Program-made: the position numbers and the translations under genes
In this document: piece by piece, positions 8,062 to 16,175 of the stretch
Position numbering within the stretch: the first letter of the stretch is position 1
Layout of the letters: every line of letters starts with the position of its first letter
From: WHSW01 sp963767475
GTDB taxonomy: Bacteria > Actinomycetota > Thermoleophilia > Solirubrobacterales > 70-9
NCBI GenBank assembly: GCA_963767475.1
Contig: CAVYEI010000001.1
Span: forward strand, 186,001 to 250,000
Reading direction: 5' to 3'
DNA: 64,000 bases
The notes under the pieces: generated by a model
The model's database searches: none
What the model saw: the letters and a program-made list of their open reading frames with translations, nothing else
Told to the model about the DNA's origin: nothing

Positions 8062-9444
8062 TCAGCGGTTACTGAGCGCCGCGATCACCGCGCCGGCCCG
8101 TTCGCGAAAGCGATCGCAGCCGGCAGCGGTGCGCGCGAGATTGCCCGCCACCGGGCTGAAGACGATCAGCTCGTTGGCCGCAAGCTCGGCCCGGTAACCG
8201 TCCGGAAGCTTCGCCGCCGCGACCGTATCGGCGCTCGGCGGCTGCGCGAGCCGGACGACGATCGCGTTCGAGGCCAGCGGCCGATCGGCCGTGTAGGCGA
8301 TCTCGGTGCCCTCGGAGCGCAGCTCGGCGGCGTCGCCGAAGAGCACGAACAAACCGGGGATCTCGGCTCCCGGAATCAGGCCGTCGAGCACATGGTCGGC
8401 AAACCCCGGCACCGGCAGGCCGCGGTGCTCGGAGTGAAAGCGCCAGCGGTCGCGCAGCTCGAGCTTTCGCGAGCGCGCGTACTCGCGCACGAACGCCTCC
8501 AGGCCGACCCGGCTCACCGAGGCGGTGCCCCAGCGGTAGCGAGCGGCGCCGATCAATCGGGCGAGCGGGAAGACCGCGACCGCGACCACGAGGCCGGCGC
8601 CGAGCCCGACGATCGGGGCGCCGACGAGGGCGATCAAGACGGCGACGATCCCACCGACCAACAGCGCCCAGAACGCCGAGTTGAGCAACACCCGGGGGCT
8701 GCGGGAGGCGAGCCGGCGATAGGGGGCGATCGCGTCGGTGACGCTCGCCGGCGGCTGGGCGAAGCTCACCTTCGCCATCGCCTCCTCGACCGCGGCCAGC
8801 TCCGCCGACTCGTCGAAGAGGTCGGGGGCCAGATCCTCCTCCGCGGCCTCGGCCCGGATCCGTTTCGCCAGCTCGGCCGCCGCCGCGCACAGAGCCTCGA
8901 CCTGGTGCTCGTCGGCCAGCGGTCCGGGCTGGGCGATCACCAGGTGGCCCTCGTTGAGCTCGAACGAGAGCCCGGGCGGCGCTTCGTCGGCGAGCCAGGC
9001 GATCAGCTGGGGTGAGAACAGCTCGCGCAGCCAGCCGGCGTCCTGGCCGGCGAGCGTCAGCAGGCGGTAGCGGTGGTTGAAGGCCTCGCTCTCGAGCGTG
9101 GTCTCGGTCCAGCGCTCGGCCGGCAACTGGGCGGGGTTGGCGTCGCCGACGCCGGCACGGTCGCGGCAGACGAGCGCCGGAACGAAGGCGGCGCTCTCCG
9201 GGGCGCCGGTGAGCACGATCGCCGACTCGCGCCGCGACGAGCCCTCGGCGAACAGGTGCTCGAACAGCCGGCCCTCGAGCCCGGCGGCCAGCTTCCCCTC
9301 GACCCCGGAGCCGATCGACCCGCCGCTGCCGGTGATCAGCGCCGGGGTCAGCGCCCGGACCTCGCCCTCGGGCTCGATCGTCAGCCCGCGGCCGGCGGCG
9401 AAGGCTGCGATCGCCGGGCTCGGCGGGGGCTGTTCCTTGGCCAT
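8062..9444 (-). CDS. membrane-anchored protein, DUF3137-like
   Basis: Unknown function, 460 aa. Residues about 60-175 resemble DUF3137-type domains (ESEAFNHRYRL, then FSPQLIAWL and FELNEGHLVI). A hydrophobic hairpin near residues 265-305 (ALLVGGIVAVLIALVGAPIVG, LGAGLVVAVAVFPLA) should span the membrane twice. The C-terminal 150 residues form a second soluble domain that again carries a FRFHSEHRGLP-type segment and ends in a PVAGNLART stretch, possibly a repeat of the same fold. It stands alone, convergent with cspA (10 bp apart) and divergent from the receiver-like gene at 9457. Confidence 0.6.
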   Translation of the reverse strand: MAKEQPPPSPAIAAFAAGRGLTIEPEGEVRALTPALITGSGGSIGSGVEGKLAAGLEGRLFEHLFAEGSSRRESAIVLTGAPESAAFVPALVCRDRAGVGDANPAQLPAERWTETTLESEAFNHRYRLLTLAGQDAGWLRELFSPQLIAWLADEAPPGLSFELNEGHLVIAQPGPLADEHQVEALCAAAAELAKRIRAEAAEEDLAPDLFDESAELAAVEEAMAKVSFAQPPASVTDAIAPYRRLASRSPRVLLNSAFWALLVGGIVAVLIALVGAPIVGLGAGLVVAVAVFPLARLIGAARYRWGTASVSRVGLEAFVREYARSRKLELRDRWRFHSEHRGLPVPGFADHVLDGLIPGAEIPGLFVLFGDAAELRSEGTEIAYTADRPLASNAIVVRLAQPPSADTVAAAKLPDGYRAELAANELIVFSPVAGNLARTAAGCDRFRERAGAVIAALSNR

Positions 9445-9456
9445 CGAGCCAACGTT

Positions 9457-9801
9457 ATGTCAGGCGCTCGCGGGGTATCCGGAACACAAATCAAGCTCTG
9501 GGTCGACGACATCCGCGAACCGCCCGATCGCGATTGGGTTTGGGCGCCGACGATCGACGAAGCAACGCTGGCGCTCGAGTCCCACGAGGTGGTCGAGGCG
9601 TCCCTGGACACCGGCCGGCCGCCCGCCGAGGCGCTGGTCCAATGGATGTGCGACCGCGGGTTGTGGCCGCAGCGGCAGATCACCGTCCACGCCCCCGCCG
9701 GCCGCTTCGACCAGCTGGCGAGGCTGATCGTCGAATGCGGCCCGTTCGAGCCGCTCGCCGGCGACAACGCCTTTCGGCGCAATCAGATCCACTCCGGCTG
9801 A
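9457..9801 (+). CDS. cyclic-phosphate-processing receiver-like protein
   Basis: A 114-aa single-domain protein. The pattern KLWVDDIREPP at residues 13-23, a DEATLAL helix, VEASLDTGRP (residues 44-53) and QITVHAPAG (residues 73-81) fits the stand-alone receiver-like fold (cREC, PF20274 type). In that fold the acidic DD pair and SLD replace a classic response-regulator pocket. The family is known mainly from genomic linkage to cyclic nucleotide or RNA 2',3'-phosphate processing; that role is not shown here. The start at ATG 9457 is close to the divergent gene at 9444 with almost no leader. The next gene downstream is a SprT-like protease, 18 bp away. Confidence 0.6.
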   Translation: MSGARGVSGTQIKLWVDDIREPPDRDWVWAPTIDEATLALESHEVVEASLDTGRPPAEALVQWMCDRGLWPQRQITVHAPAGRFDQLARLIVECGPFEPLAGDNAFRRNQIHSG

Positions 9802-9819
9802 CGCGCCGACCCGGCACCT

Positions 9820-10290
9820 ATGGTTTCGCCGGTGCTCGGGCCGCGCCGCCATCCCAGCTACTACCTCGTCGCCGGGATCGACCTGCGCCGTGAGCTCGAG
9901 CGGCTGCGGGCGCTGGCGGTGTTCGCCGATGGCCCGCTCACGGTCGCCGCGCCCGAGCTCAAGGTGCGCCGCAGCAACCGGCGCCCGAACCGCCTCGGCT
10001 TCGCGATCCCGGGCGAGTTCCGGCTCTCGGTCACCGCCCATCCGGGGATCCGCCCCGGCGACGCGCTGGAGACGCTGCTGCACGAGCTCGTCCACCTGCA
10101 CGTCGGCCGCCGGCCCGGCGCCCACGCCTGGCATGGCCGCGCGTTCAAGGAGACGCTGGCGCGGGCGATGCTCGAGGCCTACGGGATCACCGGCGTGCGG
10201 CCGCGAAATGCCCTCCACGGCACCTACGCCGAGGCGATCGAGCGCCGGCGGCTGGCGGGCGCCCAGCTACGACTGCCGCTGGCGGCCTGA
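9820..10290 (+). CDS. SprT-like zinc metalloprotease domain protein
   Basis: Small (156 aa) SprT/WSS-type putative metallopeptidase. The zinc-binding helix LLHELVHLHVG (about residues 87-97) supplies HExxH, and HAWHGRAFK (residues 105-113) supplies the third ligand region, as in SprT-like proteins. The N-terminal part has strands but no signal peptide, so it is cytoplasmic. Eukaryotic SPRTN relatives cleave DNA-protein crosslinks; the bacterial role is not established. It directly follows the cREC-like gene with 18 bp spacing and may share its transcript. Confidence 0.72.
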   Translation: MVSPVLGPRRHPSYYLVAGIDLRRELERLRALAVFADGPLTVAAPELKVRRSNRRPNRLGFAIPGEFRLSVTAHPGIRPGDALETLLHELVHLHVGRRPGAHAWHGRAFKETLARAMLEAYGITGVRPRNALHGTYAEAIERRRLAGAQLRLPLAA

Positions 10291-10319
10291 GCGGCTCAAC
10301 AACGGCGAGTACCCGACGA

Positions 10320-10658
10320 CTACTCTGCGCGGGCGAGGGCGAACGGGCTGCCCTCGGAGTCGCGGCAGATCGCCCACTGCTCGCCCGGATGGACGACGCT
10401 GCCGCCGAGCTCGCCGACCCGCTCCAGCGCGGCGGCGATGTCGGCGACCTCGAAGTAGGGCAGCGAGAACGAGTCGCCGGGCCCGCGGCCACGCTCGTGG
10501 ACGCCGATCGCCGGCTCGCCCGCGTGGGTCTGCCAGCCGGCGCCCTCGCCCTCGCGGCGCTCGCCGAGCTCGACTCCGAGCAGGCCGCTCCAGAAACTCA
10601 GCGCGCGCTCGGGGTCGTCGGCGGGGAACTCGATCAGCGAGAGGCGGCCTTCGGTCAT
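10320..10658 (-). CDS. VOC-family (glyoxalase/bleomycin-resistance fold) protein
   Basis: Single VOC domain of 112 aa. It starts LSLIEFPADDPERALSFW and continues LLGVELGE, the usual first beta-alpha-beta-beta-beta module. The second half has SLPYFEVADIAAALERV and ends DSEGSPFALA, typical of VOC proteins annotated as glyoxalase-like. Metal ligands are weak: the usual first His is replaced by Glu (IEF), so enzymatic activity is uncertain. Substrate is unknown. Convergent with the SprT-like gene. Confidence 0.75.
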   Translation of the reverse strand: MTEGRLSLIEFPADDPERALSFWSGLLGVELGERREGEGAGWQTHAGEPAIGVHERGRGPGDSFSLPYFEVADIAAALERVGELGGSVVHPGEQWAICRDSEGSPFALARAE

Positions 10659-10760
10659 CGCCCGCGAGACGATACGCCCAGAGGGTTAGCAAGCGCGGCG
10701 AACGGGCATACCTAGAAGTAGGTGGGGACGTAAACCCTTAGGGGAGTCCGGAGGCGGACA

Positions 10761-11066
10761 ATGCTCGCGATGACCCAAAACGCCGCAAATGCGGTGGAGC
10801 GGATCGTCTCGCAACCAGAGGTACCGGCGGGCGCGGTGGTGCGAATCGTCGCCGGAGAGCACCGGGCCAACGGCGCCGGCGCGGCGCGCGAGGTCCAGCT
10901 CGAGTTGGTCGAGAAGCCGGGATGGCGCGACCTTCTGGTGCAGGAGATGCGGATCTCGGTCGAGCCGCAGTCGCTCGCCTTCCTCGACGACAAGGTCCTC
11001 GACGCCACGGTTGTCGAGGAGGGGGTCGAGTTCACGCTTTACCCGCAGTCGGGCTTCTCCAACTGA
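10761..11066 (+). CDS. HesB/IscA-fold protein without cysteines
   Basis: A 101-aa protein with the A-type Fe-S carrier fold pattern: LAMTQNAANAVERIV at the start, VRIVAGE, LQLELVE-type strand, VQEMRISVEPQSLAFLDDKVLDATV, then EEGVEFTL. It contains no cysteine at all, so it cannot bind a cluster in the way IscA/ErpA do. Such Cys-less HesB-like proteins occur in actinobacteria with no assigned function. GGAGG lies 8 bases before ATG. It is preceded by a 100-bp intergenic stretch and is not obviously in an operon. Confidence 0.65.
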   Translation: MLAMTQNAANAVERIVSQPEVPAGAVVRIVAGEHRANGAGAAREVQLELVEKPGWRDLLVQEMRISVEPQSLAFLDDKVLDATVVEEGVEFTLYPQSGFSN

Positions 11067-11094
11067 CTCACCGGCGTGGGCTGGCGTCTGCCGA

Positions 11095-11100
11095 TAGCGT
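11095..11100 (+). promoter_or_regulatory. -10 hexamer TAGCGT, leaderless type
   Basis: Six bases before GTG 11107. One of a set of TAGnnT hexamers placed at the same distance from starts. Confidence 0.4.
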
Positions 11101-11106
11101 GGCCGG

Positions 11107-11247
11107 GTGACCGGCAAGCAGAGGAAGCAGATCGTCGCGCGCTTCTTCGAGGACGCGATCAACCAGCGCGGCCTGGGGGCGTGCGACCGGCTTCTCAGCG
11201 ATGGCTTCGTCCACAACGGCGAGACCCGCGGCCGTAGCGGCGCTTAA
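11107..11247 (+). pseudogene. SnoaL-like/ester-cyclase N-terminal remnant
   Basis: A 46-codon open frame from GTG 11107 to TAA 11247, preceded by a TAGCGT -10 hexamer. It reads QIVARFFEDAINQRGLGACDRLLSDGFVHNGETRG, the start of a SnoaL-like polyketide-cyclase/ester-cyclase domain (normally about 130 aa). The rest of the domain is missing: the next gene begins 15 bp downstream. It is either a decayed gene or an N-terminal fragment left by deletion. Confidence 0.5.
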
Positions 11248-11262
11248 CACGGAGCGCCGCGA

Positions 11263-12375
11263 GTGAGCGTAAGCTCGGGAGAGCGGCTCCGCTGGCCGAT
11301 GGAGGATCACGTGCCCGAGCGAGCCGCAGAACACCCGCAGGAACGCATGCGCAAGCGCCTGCCCCGCGCCCGGGCATGGGTTCGCGACCACCCGGCGGCG
11401 GTGACGATCATCTGCACGGCGGTGGTCGGGATCGCGCTCGTCATCGGCCTCTGGGGCAAGCGCGACGACTTCGTCTCCGCCCTCGGCGACGCCCCCGCCT
11501 GGGCCCTGGCGGCGGCGACCGTGCTGCAGATCATCTGGCTGATCGCCCGCAGCGAGGCCTGGCACGTCTGCGTCGACGCCGCCGGCGGCGAGGTCAAGCG
11601 CCGGCGCCTCTACCGCGCCGCCGCGGTCGGCTACCTCGGCAACCTCTTCAACTCCACCTTCGGGCTCGGCGTGCGGATCGCGGCGCTGCGGCGCTCGGCG
11701 CCCGCCGAGAGCCCCCGGGTCTCGGTCCTGATCGCCGCCGAGATGCCGATCATCGTGGTCGAGATCGCCCTCGCGGCGATCTGCTCGTTCACGCTCGTCG
11801 GCCCGCTCGGAATGGCCTGGTGGGCGCCGCTGGTGTTCCTCAGCGTGGCGCTGGTCGGGATCGTCGTCGTCACCCGCCTCGCCCGCCATCGCCGCGAGGG
11901 CTTCTGGGCCGGGATCGCGGTCATGCGCGGCCTCGGCAGCCGCAACAGGATCATCGGCCTGGTGATGTTCGCGACCGGCGCCCAGGTGGTACGCAACTGG
12001 CTGCTCCTGCACGGGATGGGCGTCGACATCTCCTTCTTCGACGCGACCGCGCTACTGATCGCCGCCGCGGCCTTCGGCCTGCTGCCGGTCGGCCCGACGC
12101 TCGGAGTCGCCACCTCGGTCGTCATCCTCGGCGCCAACGGGGTCGCCGTCGCCGCCGCCGCGGGGGCGCTGCTGACCGCAACGGGCGCCGTCGGCGCGCT
12201 CTGCTTCGCCGCCTGGGCCGGATTCGATCGGCTGGCGCAGTCGCGCGCGGCGCGGCGCGCGGGCACGCCGGTCCCGGTCGGTGTGGTCGAGCCGGCGCCG
12301 GCGCCGGTCGCCGCGATCGAGCCGGTCCCCAAGCCCGTGCCCGTCCCCACGCCGGCGGCCGCGCCGATCGCTTGA
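11263..12375 (+). CDS. lysylphosphatidylglycerol synthase TM-region-like membrane protein
   Basis: Polytopic membrane protein, 370 aa, with the layout of the LPG synthase/AglD flippase-like family (UPF0104). Membrane segments are near residues 46-63, 75-95, 160-190, 198-213, 250-270 and 275-310. The conserved loop YLGNLFNSTFGLGVRIAALRR (about residues 125-145) matches the family signature that usually reads N...P-x-R-x-G-E. No soluble aminoacyl-transferase domain is attached, so a lipid or polyprenyl-sugar transport role is more likely than lysyl transfer. The C-terminal 40 residues are a Pro/Val/Ala-rich tail. ATG at 11299 is an alternative start. Confidence 0.65.
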   Translation: MSVSSGERLRWPMEDHVPERAAEHPQERMRKRLPRARAWVRDHPAAVTIICTAVVGIALVIGLWGKRDDFVSALGDAPAWALAAATVLQIIWLIARSEAWHVCVDAAGGEVKRRRLYRAAAVGYLGNLFNSTFGLGVRIAALRRSAPAESPRVSVLIAAEMPIIVVEIALAAICSFTLVGPLGMAWWAPLVFLSVALVGIVVVTRLARHRREGFWAGIAVMRGLGSRNRIIGLVMFATGAQVVRNWLLLHGMGVDISFFDATALLIAAAAFGLLPVGPTLGVATSVVILGANGVAVAAAAGALLTATGAVGALCFAAWAGFDRLAQSRAARRAGTPVPVGVVEPAPAPVAAIEPVPKPVPVPTPAAAPIA

Positions 12376-12380
12376 GTTCG

Positions 12381-12386
12381 TAGGAT
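12381..12386 (+). promoter_or_regulatory. -10 hexamer TAGGAT, leaderless type
   Basis: Six bases before GTG 12393 of the DUF1330 gene; no Shine-Dalgarno fits between. Confidence 0.5.
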
Positions 12387-12392
12387 CGCGCC

Positions 12393-12773
12393 GTGCCCAA
12401 CGACGAGATCGACGCCCTCAACCCGCCGGCCTTCGAAGAGCTGCGCCGCCGCGCCGCCGATGGCCCGGTTTGGATGCTCAACCTGCTCGACTTCAAGCCC
12501 GGCGGCGGCGCCGAGCGCTACGGCGAGTACGGCGAGGCTGTGAGGCCGCTGCTCGAGCGCGCCGGCGGGCGCATCGTCAACGCCGGCATCAGCACCGGGG
12601 CGCTGATCGGGCCGAGCAAATGGGACCTGGTGGTGCTGGTCGAGTACCCGACCCGGCAGGCGTTCCTCGACATGATCACCTCGGAGGACTACCTCGCGAT
12701 CGCCCACCTGCGCACCGAAGCGCTCGAGCGCTCGGAGCTTCACCCGCTCGACCCGGCCGACGTCGCCGGCTAG
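12393..12773 (+). CDS. DUF1330-family protein
   Basis: A 126-aa ferredoxin-like alpha-beta protein. VWMLNLLDFKPGGGAERYGEYGEAVRPLLERAGGRIV (written here in pieces: VWMLNLLDFKPGG, YGEYGEAVRPLLE) and LVVLVEYPTRQAFLDMI follow the DUF1330 pattern, ending in a HLRTEALERSELHP helix. Molecular function is unknown. The GTG start at 12393 follows a TAGGAT -10 hexamer by six bases, which implies a leaderless transcript. It lies 17 bp after the membrane-protein gene but seems to have its own promoter. Confidence 0.75.
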   Translation: MPNDEIDALNPPAFEELRRRAADGPVWMLNLLDFKPGGGAERYGEYGEAVRPLLERAGGRIVNAGISTGALIGPSKWDLVVLVEYPTRQAFLDMITSEDYLAIAHLRTEALERSELHPLDPADVAG

Positions 12774-12938
12774 GCGTACTCCTCGTCGCTCTGCGGCGGA
12801 AGACACGGCAGCGGCGGTCGAAAATACGGCAATTCGACGCATGTACCGGCGGCGAGCCGCGCGTACGGTCGGTTCGATCAGCAATCAAGAGCCTGGCGGC
12901 GGCAGAGGCCTCCGTCCGGCTCGCGACGAAGGAGAATC

Positions 12939-13232
12939 ATGGACCTGTATGGAATCGTCAGACGCAATGGCTGGGCCACCGCGGCGGATCTCGAGGCGGC
13001 CGCCGAGCGATCGACTGTCGAGGGGGACAAGGACGGCTCCGGCATCCGCTGGATCCGCAGCTACATCCTCGATGAGCAGAGCGGCGAGCTGGGCACCTTC
13101 TGCGTGTACGAGGCCGAGAGCCCGGAGGCGATTCGGGCGCACGCCGATGCTGCCGACCTGCCGGTCGACGAGATCGTGCCGCTCGCCAACACGGTGATCG
13201 TGCGGCCCGACCCGGCACCCGCCGCGGTCTGA
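12939..13232 (+). CDS. DUF4242-family protein
   Basis: A 97-aa protein starting MDLYGIVRRNGWATAADLEAA, with IRWIRSYI, TFCVYEAESPEAIRAHA and IVPLANTVI. This matches the DUF4242 ferredoxin-like fold, of which Streptomyces SCO4226 is a nickel-binding member. Metal binding here is not evident, since few His residues are present. A strong AAGGAGA Shine-Dalgarno lies 6 bp before ATG, unlike the leaderless neighbours. The upstream 165 bp (12774-12938) hold no gene and probably carry its promoter. Confidence 0.78.
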   Translation: MDLYGIVRRNGWATAADLEAAAERSTVEGDKDGSGIRWIRSYILDEQSGELGTFCVYEAESPEAIRAHADAADLPVDEIVPLANTVIVRPDPAPAAV

Positions 13233-13276
13233 TCGGACCGCTCCCGCCGGCGGACGCCGTGGCCGCCGGCGGGACC

Positions 13277-13282
13277 TAGACT
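13277..13282 (+). promoter_or_regulatory. -10 hexamer TAGACT, leaderless type
   Basis: Six bases before ATG 13289 of the LuxR-type regulator; transcription would begin at or next to the start codon. Confidence 0.5.
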
Positions 13283-13288
13283 TCGCCT

Positions 13289-16159
13289 ATGGCCGCTCAG
13301 GGTCCCCTCGTTGGGCGCTCGGCTGAGCTCGAGCATCTCAACGAGGCTCTCGGCGAGGCGCGTCTCGGCAAGGGCTCGCTCGTGCTGATCGCGGGCGAGG
13401 CCGGCGTCGGCAAGACCCGGCTCGCCGAGGAGCTCGGCGAGCAATCGAGCGCGGTCGTCCTCTGGGGCAGGGCGTCCCACGTCGCGCCGGCACCCTACGG
13501 CCCGATCGTCGCCGCCCTGCGCTCCTATCTGCGCGCCAACCCGGACGGCCTCGACGGTTGCGGTGCCCTCAAACCTCACCTGGCGCTGCTCTTGCCGGAG
13601 CTGGGTAAGCCCGCCAAAGCCGGCGACCGGGCGACACTGTTCGAGGCATTGCGATGCGCCTTCGAGCGAATCGCCGACGAAGACGAACCGCTGCTCGTCG
13701 TGCTCGACGACCTCCAGTGGTCCGACGACGCCACCCTCGAGCTGCTTCCGGCGCTGTCGGAGTCGCTGGCCGAACTGCCCCTGCTGCTCGTCGCCGCCTA
13801 CCGCTCCGACGGCCTGCCCCGCGACCACATGCTGCGCCGGGCCCGGCACGAGCTGCGCCGCGGCGGGCGTCTGGACGAGATCGCGCTCGGCCCGCTGGAG
13901 CCGAGCGAGACGGCCGAGCTGCTGCGGCAGATCCTCAAGAGCGATCCGGCGCCGTCGCTCACCAGGGCGATTCACGATCGCACCCAGGGCGTGCCCTTCT
14001 TCGTCGAGGAACTGGCCCGGACGCTGCTGGTGACCAACGCGCTGAGCAAGGGCCGAAGGGGACTCGAGCTCGTCGAGGGCGGCCAGGTGCCGCTGCCGGA
14101 AACCGTCCGCGACGCTGTCCTGATCCGCGCCTCCGAGCTCTCGCCGGAGGGTAGAAGCGCCGCCGAGGCCGCGGCCGTCGCCGGCGAGGAGTTCGACCTC
14201 GATCTCCTGGCGGTGGTCTGCAGCCCTGCCGGAATCGCGGAGCTGCTCAGCAGCGGGATCATCGTCGAAGGCGACGACGGCCGCGCCAAGTTCCGCCACG
14301 GCCTGACCGGCGAAGCCCTCTATGCCGACGTGCCCTGGTTGCAGCGGCGGGCCCTGCACCGCCGGCTGGCGGCCGAGCTCGAGGCGAACGGTGCGAAGGG
14401 CATCGAGGTCGCCACCCACTGGCTCGGCGCGAGGCAGGAAGCCGAGGCCCGTGACGCGCTGCTGCGCGCGGCCGAGGAGTCGGGTGCCGTGCACGCCTAC
14501 CGCGATGCCGCCCGGGCTGGACGCCAGGCACTCGAGCTCTGGCCCGAGGGGGAAGACGAGGCGCGGCGAGTCGAGGCCCTGCAGTCCTACGCGAACAGCG
14601 CCGAACTCGGTGGGGAGCTCGCGGAGGCGGCGCGCGCCTGGCGCGAGATCTGCGCCATTCGCCAGGCCGAGCCGGGCACGGGCGAGGCCTACGCCGCCGC
14701 TCAGAGCAGGCTCGCCGCCGTGCACGACATGAGGGGCAACCGTGAACTGGCACTCGCCGCCCGAGCAGCGGCCGCCGAGGTCTACGCGGGAAACGGGCGC
14801 CACGCTGAGGCCGCGGTCGAGCGGTTGGCGATGGCCAACTACCTGCGATTCGCCGCCCGCCACAGCGAGGCGGTCGAGCTGGCCGAGGCGGCGGTCGACG
14901 ACGCCGAGCGGGCGGAGCGGCTGGACCTGCGAGCGCGGGCGCTCGGGCTCGTCGGGGTGGGGACGGCCAAGCGGGGCGAGTACGAGAAGGGACTGGAGAC
15001 GGTGCGCAGCGGCCTCGCCCTCGCGCTCGAGCACGACCTGACGCCCGTCGCGGCCGAGCTCTACCAGCGGCTGAGCGTGGTGCTCTACGACTCGGCCGAC
15101 TACCGCCGCGCCGAGGAGACCCTGAACAGCGCCCTGGAGCTCTGTCGCACGACCGATGAGCCCGTGACCGAGGTTGCCTGCGTCACCTGCATGGTCTATG
15201 TGCTGCGGGAGTGCGGCGAGTGGACGGAGGCGCTGAAGCTCGGCCGAGAGCTGATCGACTCGGGTACCGCGGTCTGGGTCGCGGAGGGGATCATCGGGAT
15301 GATCAGCGCCGGCCAAGGCAAGCTCAGCTCCGCTCGGCGGATGCTCTCCTCCTCGCTCGCCGCTGCCTCGCAGGTCGATCACTTCAACATGACGGTGGAC
15401 ACGACCACCAGCCTCGCCCGGATAGCCGCGATCGAGGGCGACGCCCAGGAGACCGCGGAGCGCTGCCGGTCGGTGCTCGCTCTGTGGGAAAACAGCGAGG
15501 ACCATCACTACGCGATTGCCGGTCTGCGCTTCGGCGCCGGCTTCTTCAGCAGGGAGGGTGACCTCGGAGATGCGCACGCCTGCGCCGAGGCGCTTGCGCG
15601 GATCTCCTCGGAGACCGGCCACAGCGATGCACTCGCCGCCCTCGCTTCTGCGATCGGCGAGACCGCCCTCGCGACCGGCGACGCGGAGACCGCTGCGGAA
15701 CAGCTCACTCGTGCGGTTGAGCTCCACCGCGGCCTCGACCTGCCCTACGAGCGCGCCCAGATCGAACTGCGGGCGGGCGTCGCGCTTGCGGCGTCCGGGG
15801 AGAAGGAGCTCGCGCTCGAGCGCCTGGGCAACGCCTACCGGACCGCGAGGAAGCTGGGCGCCCGACCGCTCGCGGCGGAGGCGGCGGGTGAGGTGGCAGA
15901 GCTCGGCGAGTCGATCGTCGAGCGCCTCGGGGCCCGGGCCGCCGCCGACGCCAACGGCGCCGGCCTCTCGCGTCGCGAGCTCGAGGTCGTGCGACACGTG
16001 GCCGCGGGTCGCACCAACCGCGAGATCGCCCAGGAGCTGTTCCTCAGCCCGCGCACGGTGGATATGCACGTCCGCAACGTCCTGCGCAAGCTCGACTGCC
16101 GCTCGCGGGTCGAGGCGGCACAGCGCGCCGGCGAGCTCGGCCTGCTGGAGCCGTCTTGA
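13289..16159 (+). CDS. large LuxR-family AAA transcriptional regulator (LAL/MalT-like)
   Basis: DNA-binding regulator of the large ATP-binding LuxR type, 956 aa, intact. It begins LVGRSAELEHLNEAL, the start of an AAA/STAND ATPase domain. Walker A is GEAGVGKT (about residues 35-42) and Walker B is LLVVLDDLQW (about residues 130-139). Residues about 380-860 form a TPR-like helical array. The C-terminal LuxR HTH reads LSRRELEVVRHVAAGRTNREIA followed by LSPRTVDMHVRNVLRKL (two segments, residues about 890-940). The start follows a TAGACT -10 by six bases. The inducer and target genes are not evident from the neighbours. Confidence 0.9.
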   Translation: MAAQGPLVGRSAELEHLNEALGEARLGKGSLVLIAGEAGVGKTRLAEELGEQSSAVVLWGRASHVAPAPYGPIVAALRSYLRANPDGLDGCGALKPHLALLLPELGKPAKAGDRATLFEALRCAFERIADEDEPLLVVLDDLQWSDDATLELLPALSESLAELPLLLVAAYRSDGLPRDHMLRRARHELRRGGRLDEIALGPLEPSETAELLRQILKSDPAPSLTRAIHDRTQGVPFFVEELARTLLVTNALSKGRRGLELVEGGQVPLPETVRDAVLIRASELSPEGRSAAEAAAVAGEEFDLDLLAVVCSPAGIAELLSSGIIVEGDDGRAKFRHGLTGEALYADVPWLQRRALHRRLAAELEANGAKGIEVATHWLGARQEAEARDALLRAAEESGAVHAYRDAARAGRQALELWPEGEDEARRVEALQSYANSAELGGELAEAARAWREICAIRQAEPGTGEAYAAAQSRLAAVHDMRGNRELALAARAAAAEVYAGNGRHAEAAVERLAMANYLRFAARHSEAVELAEAAVDDAERAERLDLRARALGLVGVGTAKRGEYEKGLETVRSGLALALEHDLTPVAAELYQRLSVVLYDSADYRRAEETLNSALELCRTTDEPVTEVACVTCMVYVLRECGEWTEALKLGRELIDSGTAVWVAEGIIGMISAGQGKLSSARRMLSSSLAAASQVDHFNMTVDTTTSLARIAAIEGDAQETAERCRSVLALWENSEDHHYAIAGLRFGAGFFSREGDLGDAHACAEALARISSETGHSDALAALASAIGETALATGDAETAAEQLTRAVELHRGLDLPYERAQIELRAGVALAASGEKELALERLGNAYRTARKLGARPLAAEAAGEVAELGESIVERLGARAAADANGAGLSRRELEVVRHVAAGRTNREIAQELFLSPRTVDMHVRNVLRKLDCRSRVEAAQRAGELGLLEPS

Positions 16160-16175
16160 TTGTCGGAGGCCCGGT

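Noticed and set aside
13061..16069. 1002-codon open frame antisense to the LuxR-type regulator
   Set aside because: No recognisable domain; the sense strand encodes Walker and LuxR HTH motifs in a full-length frame.
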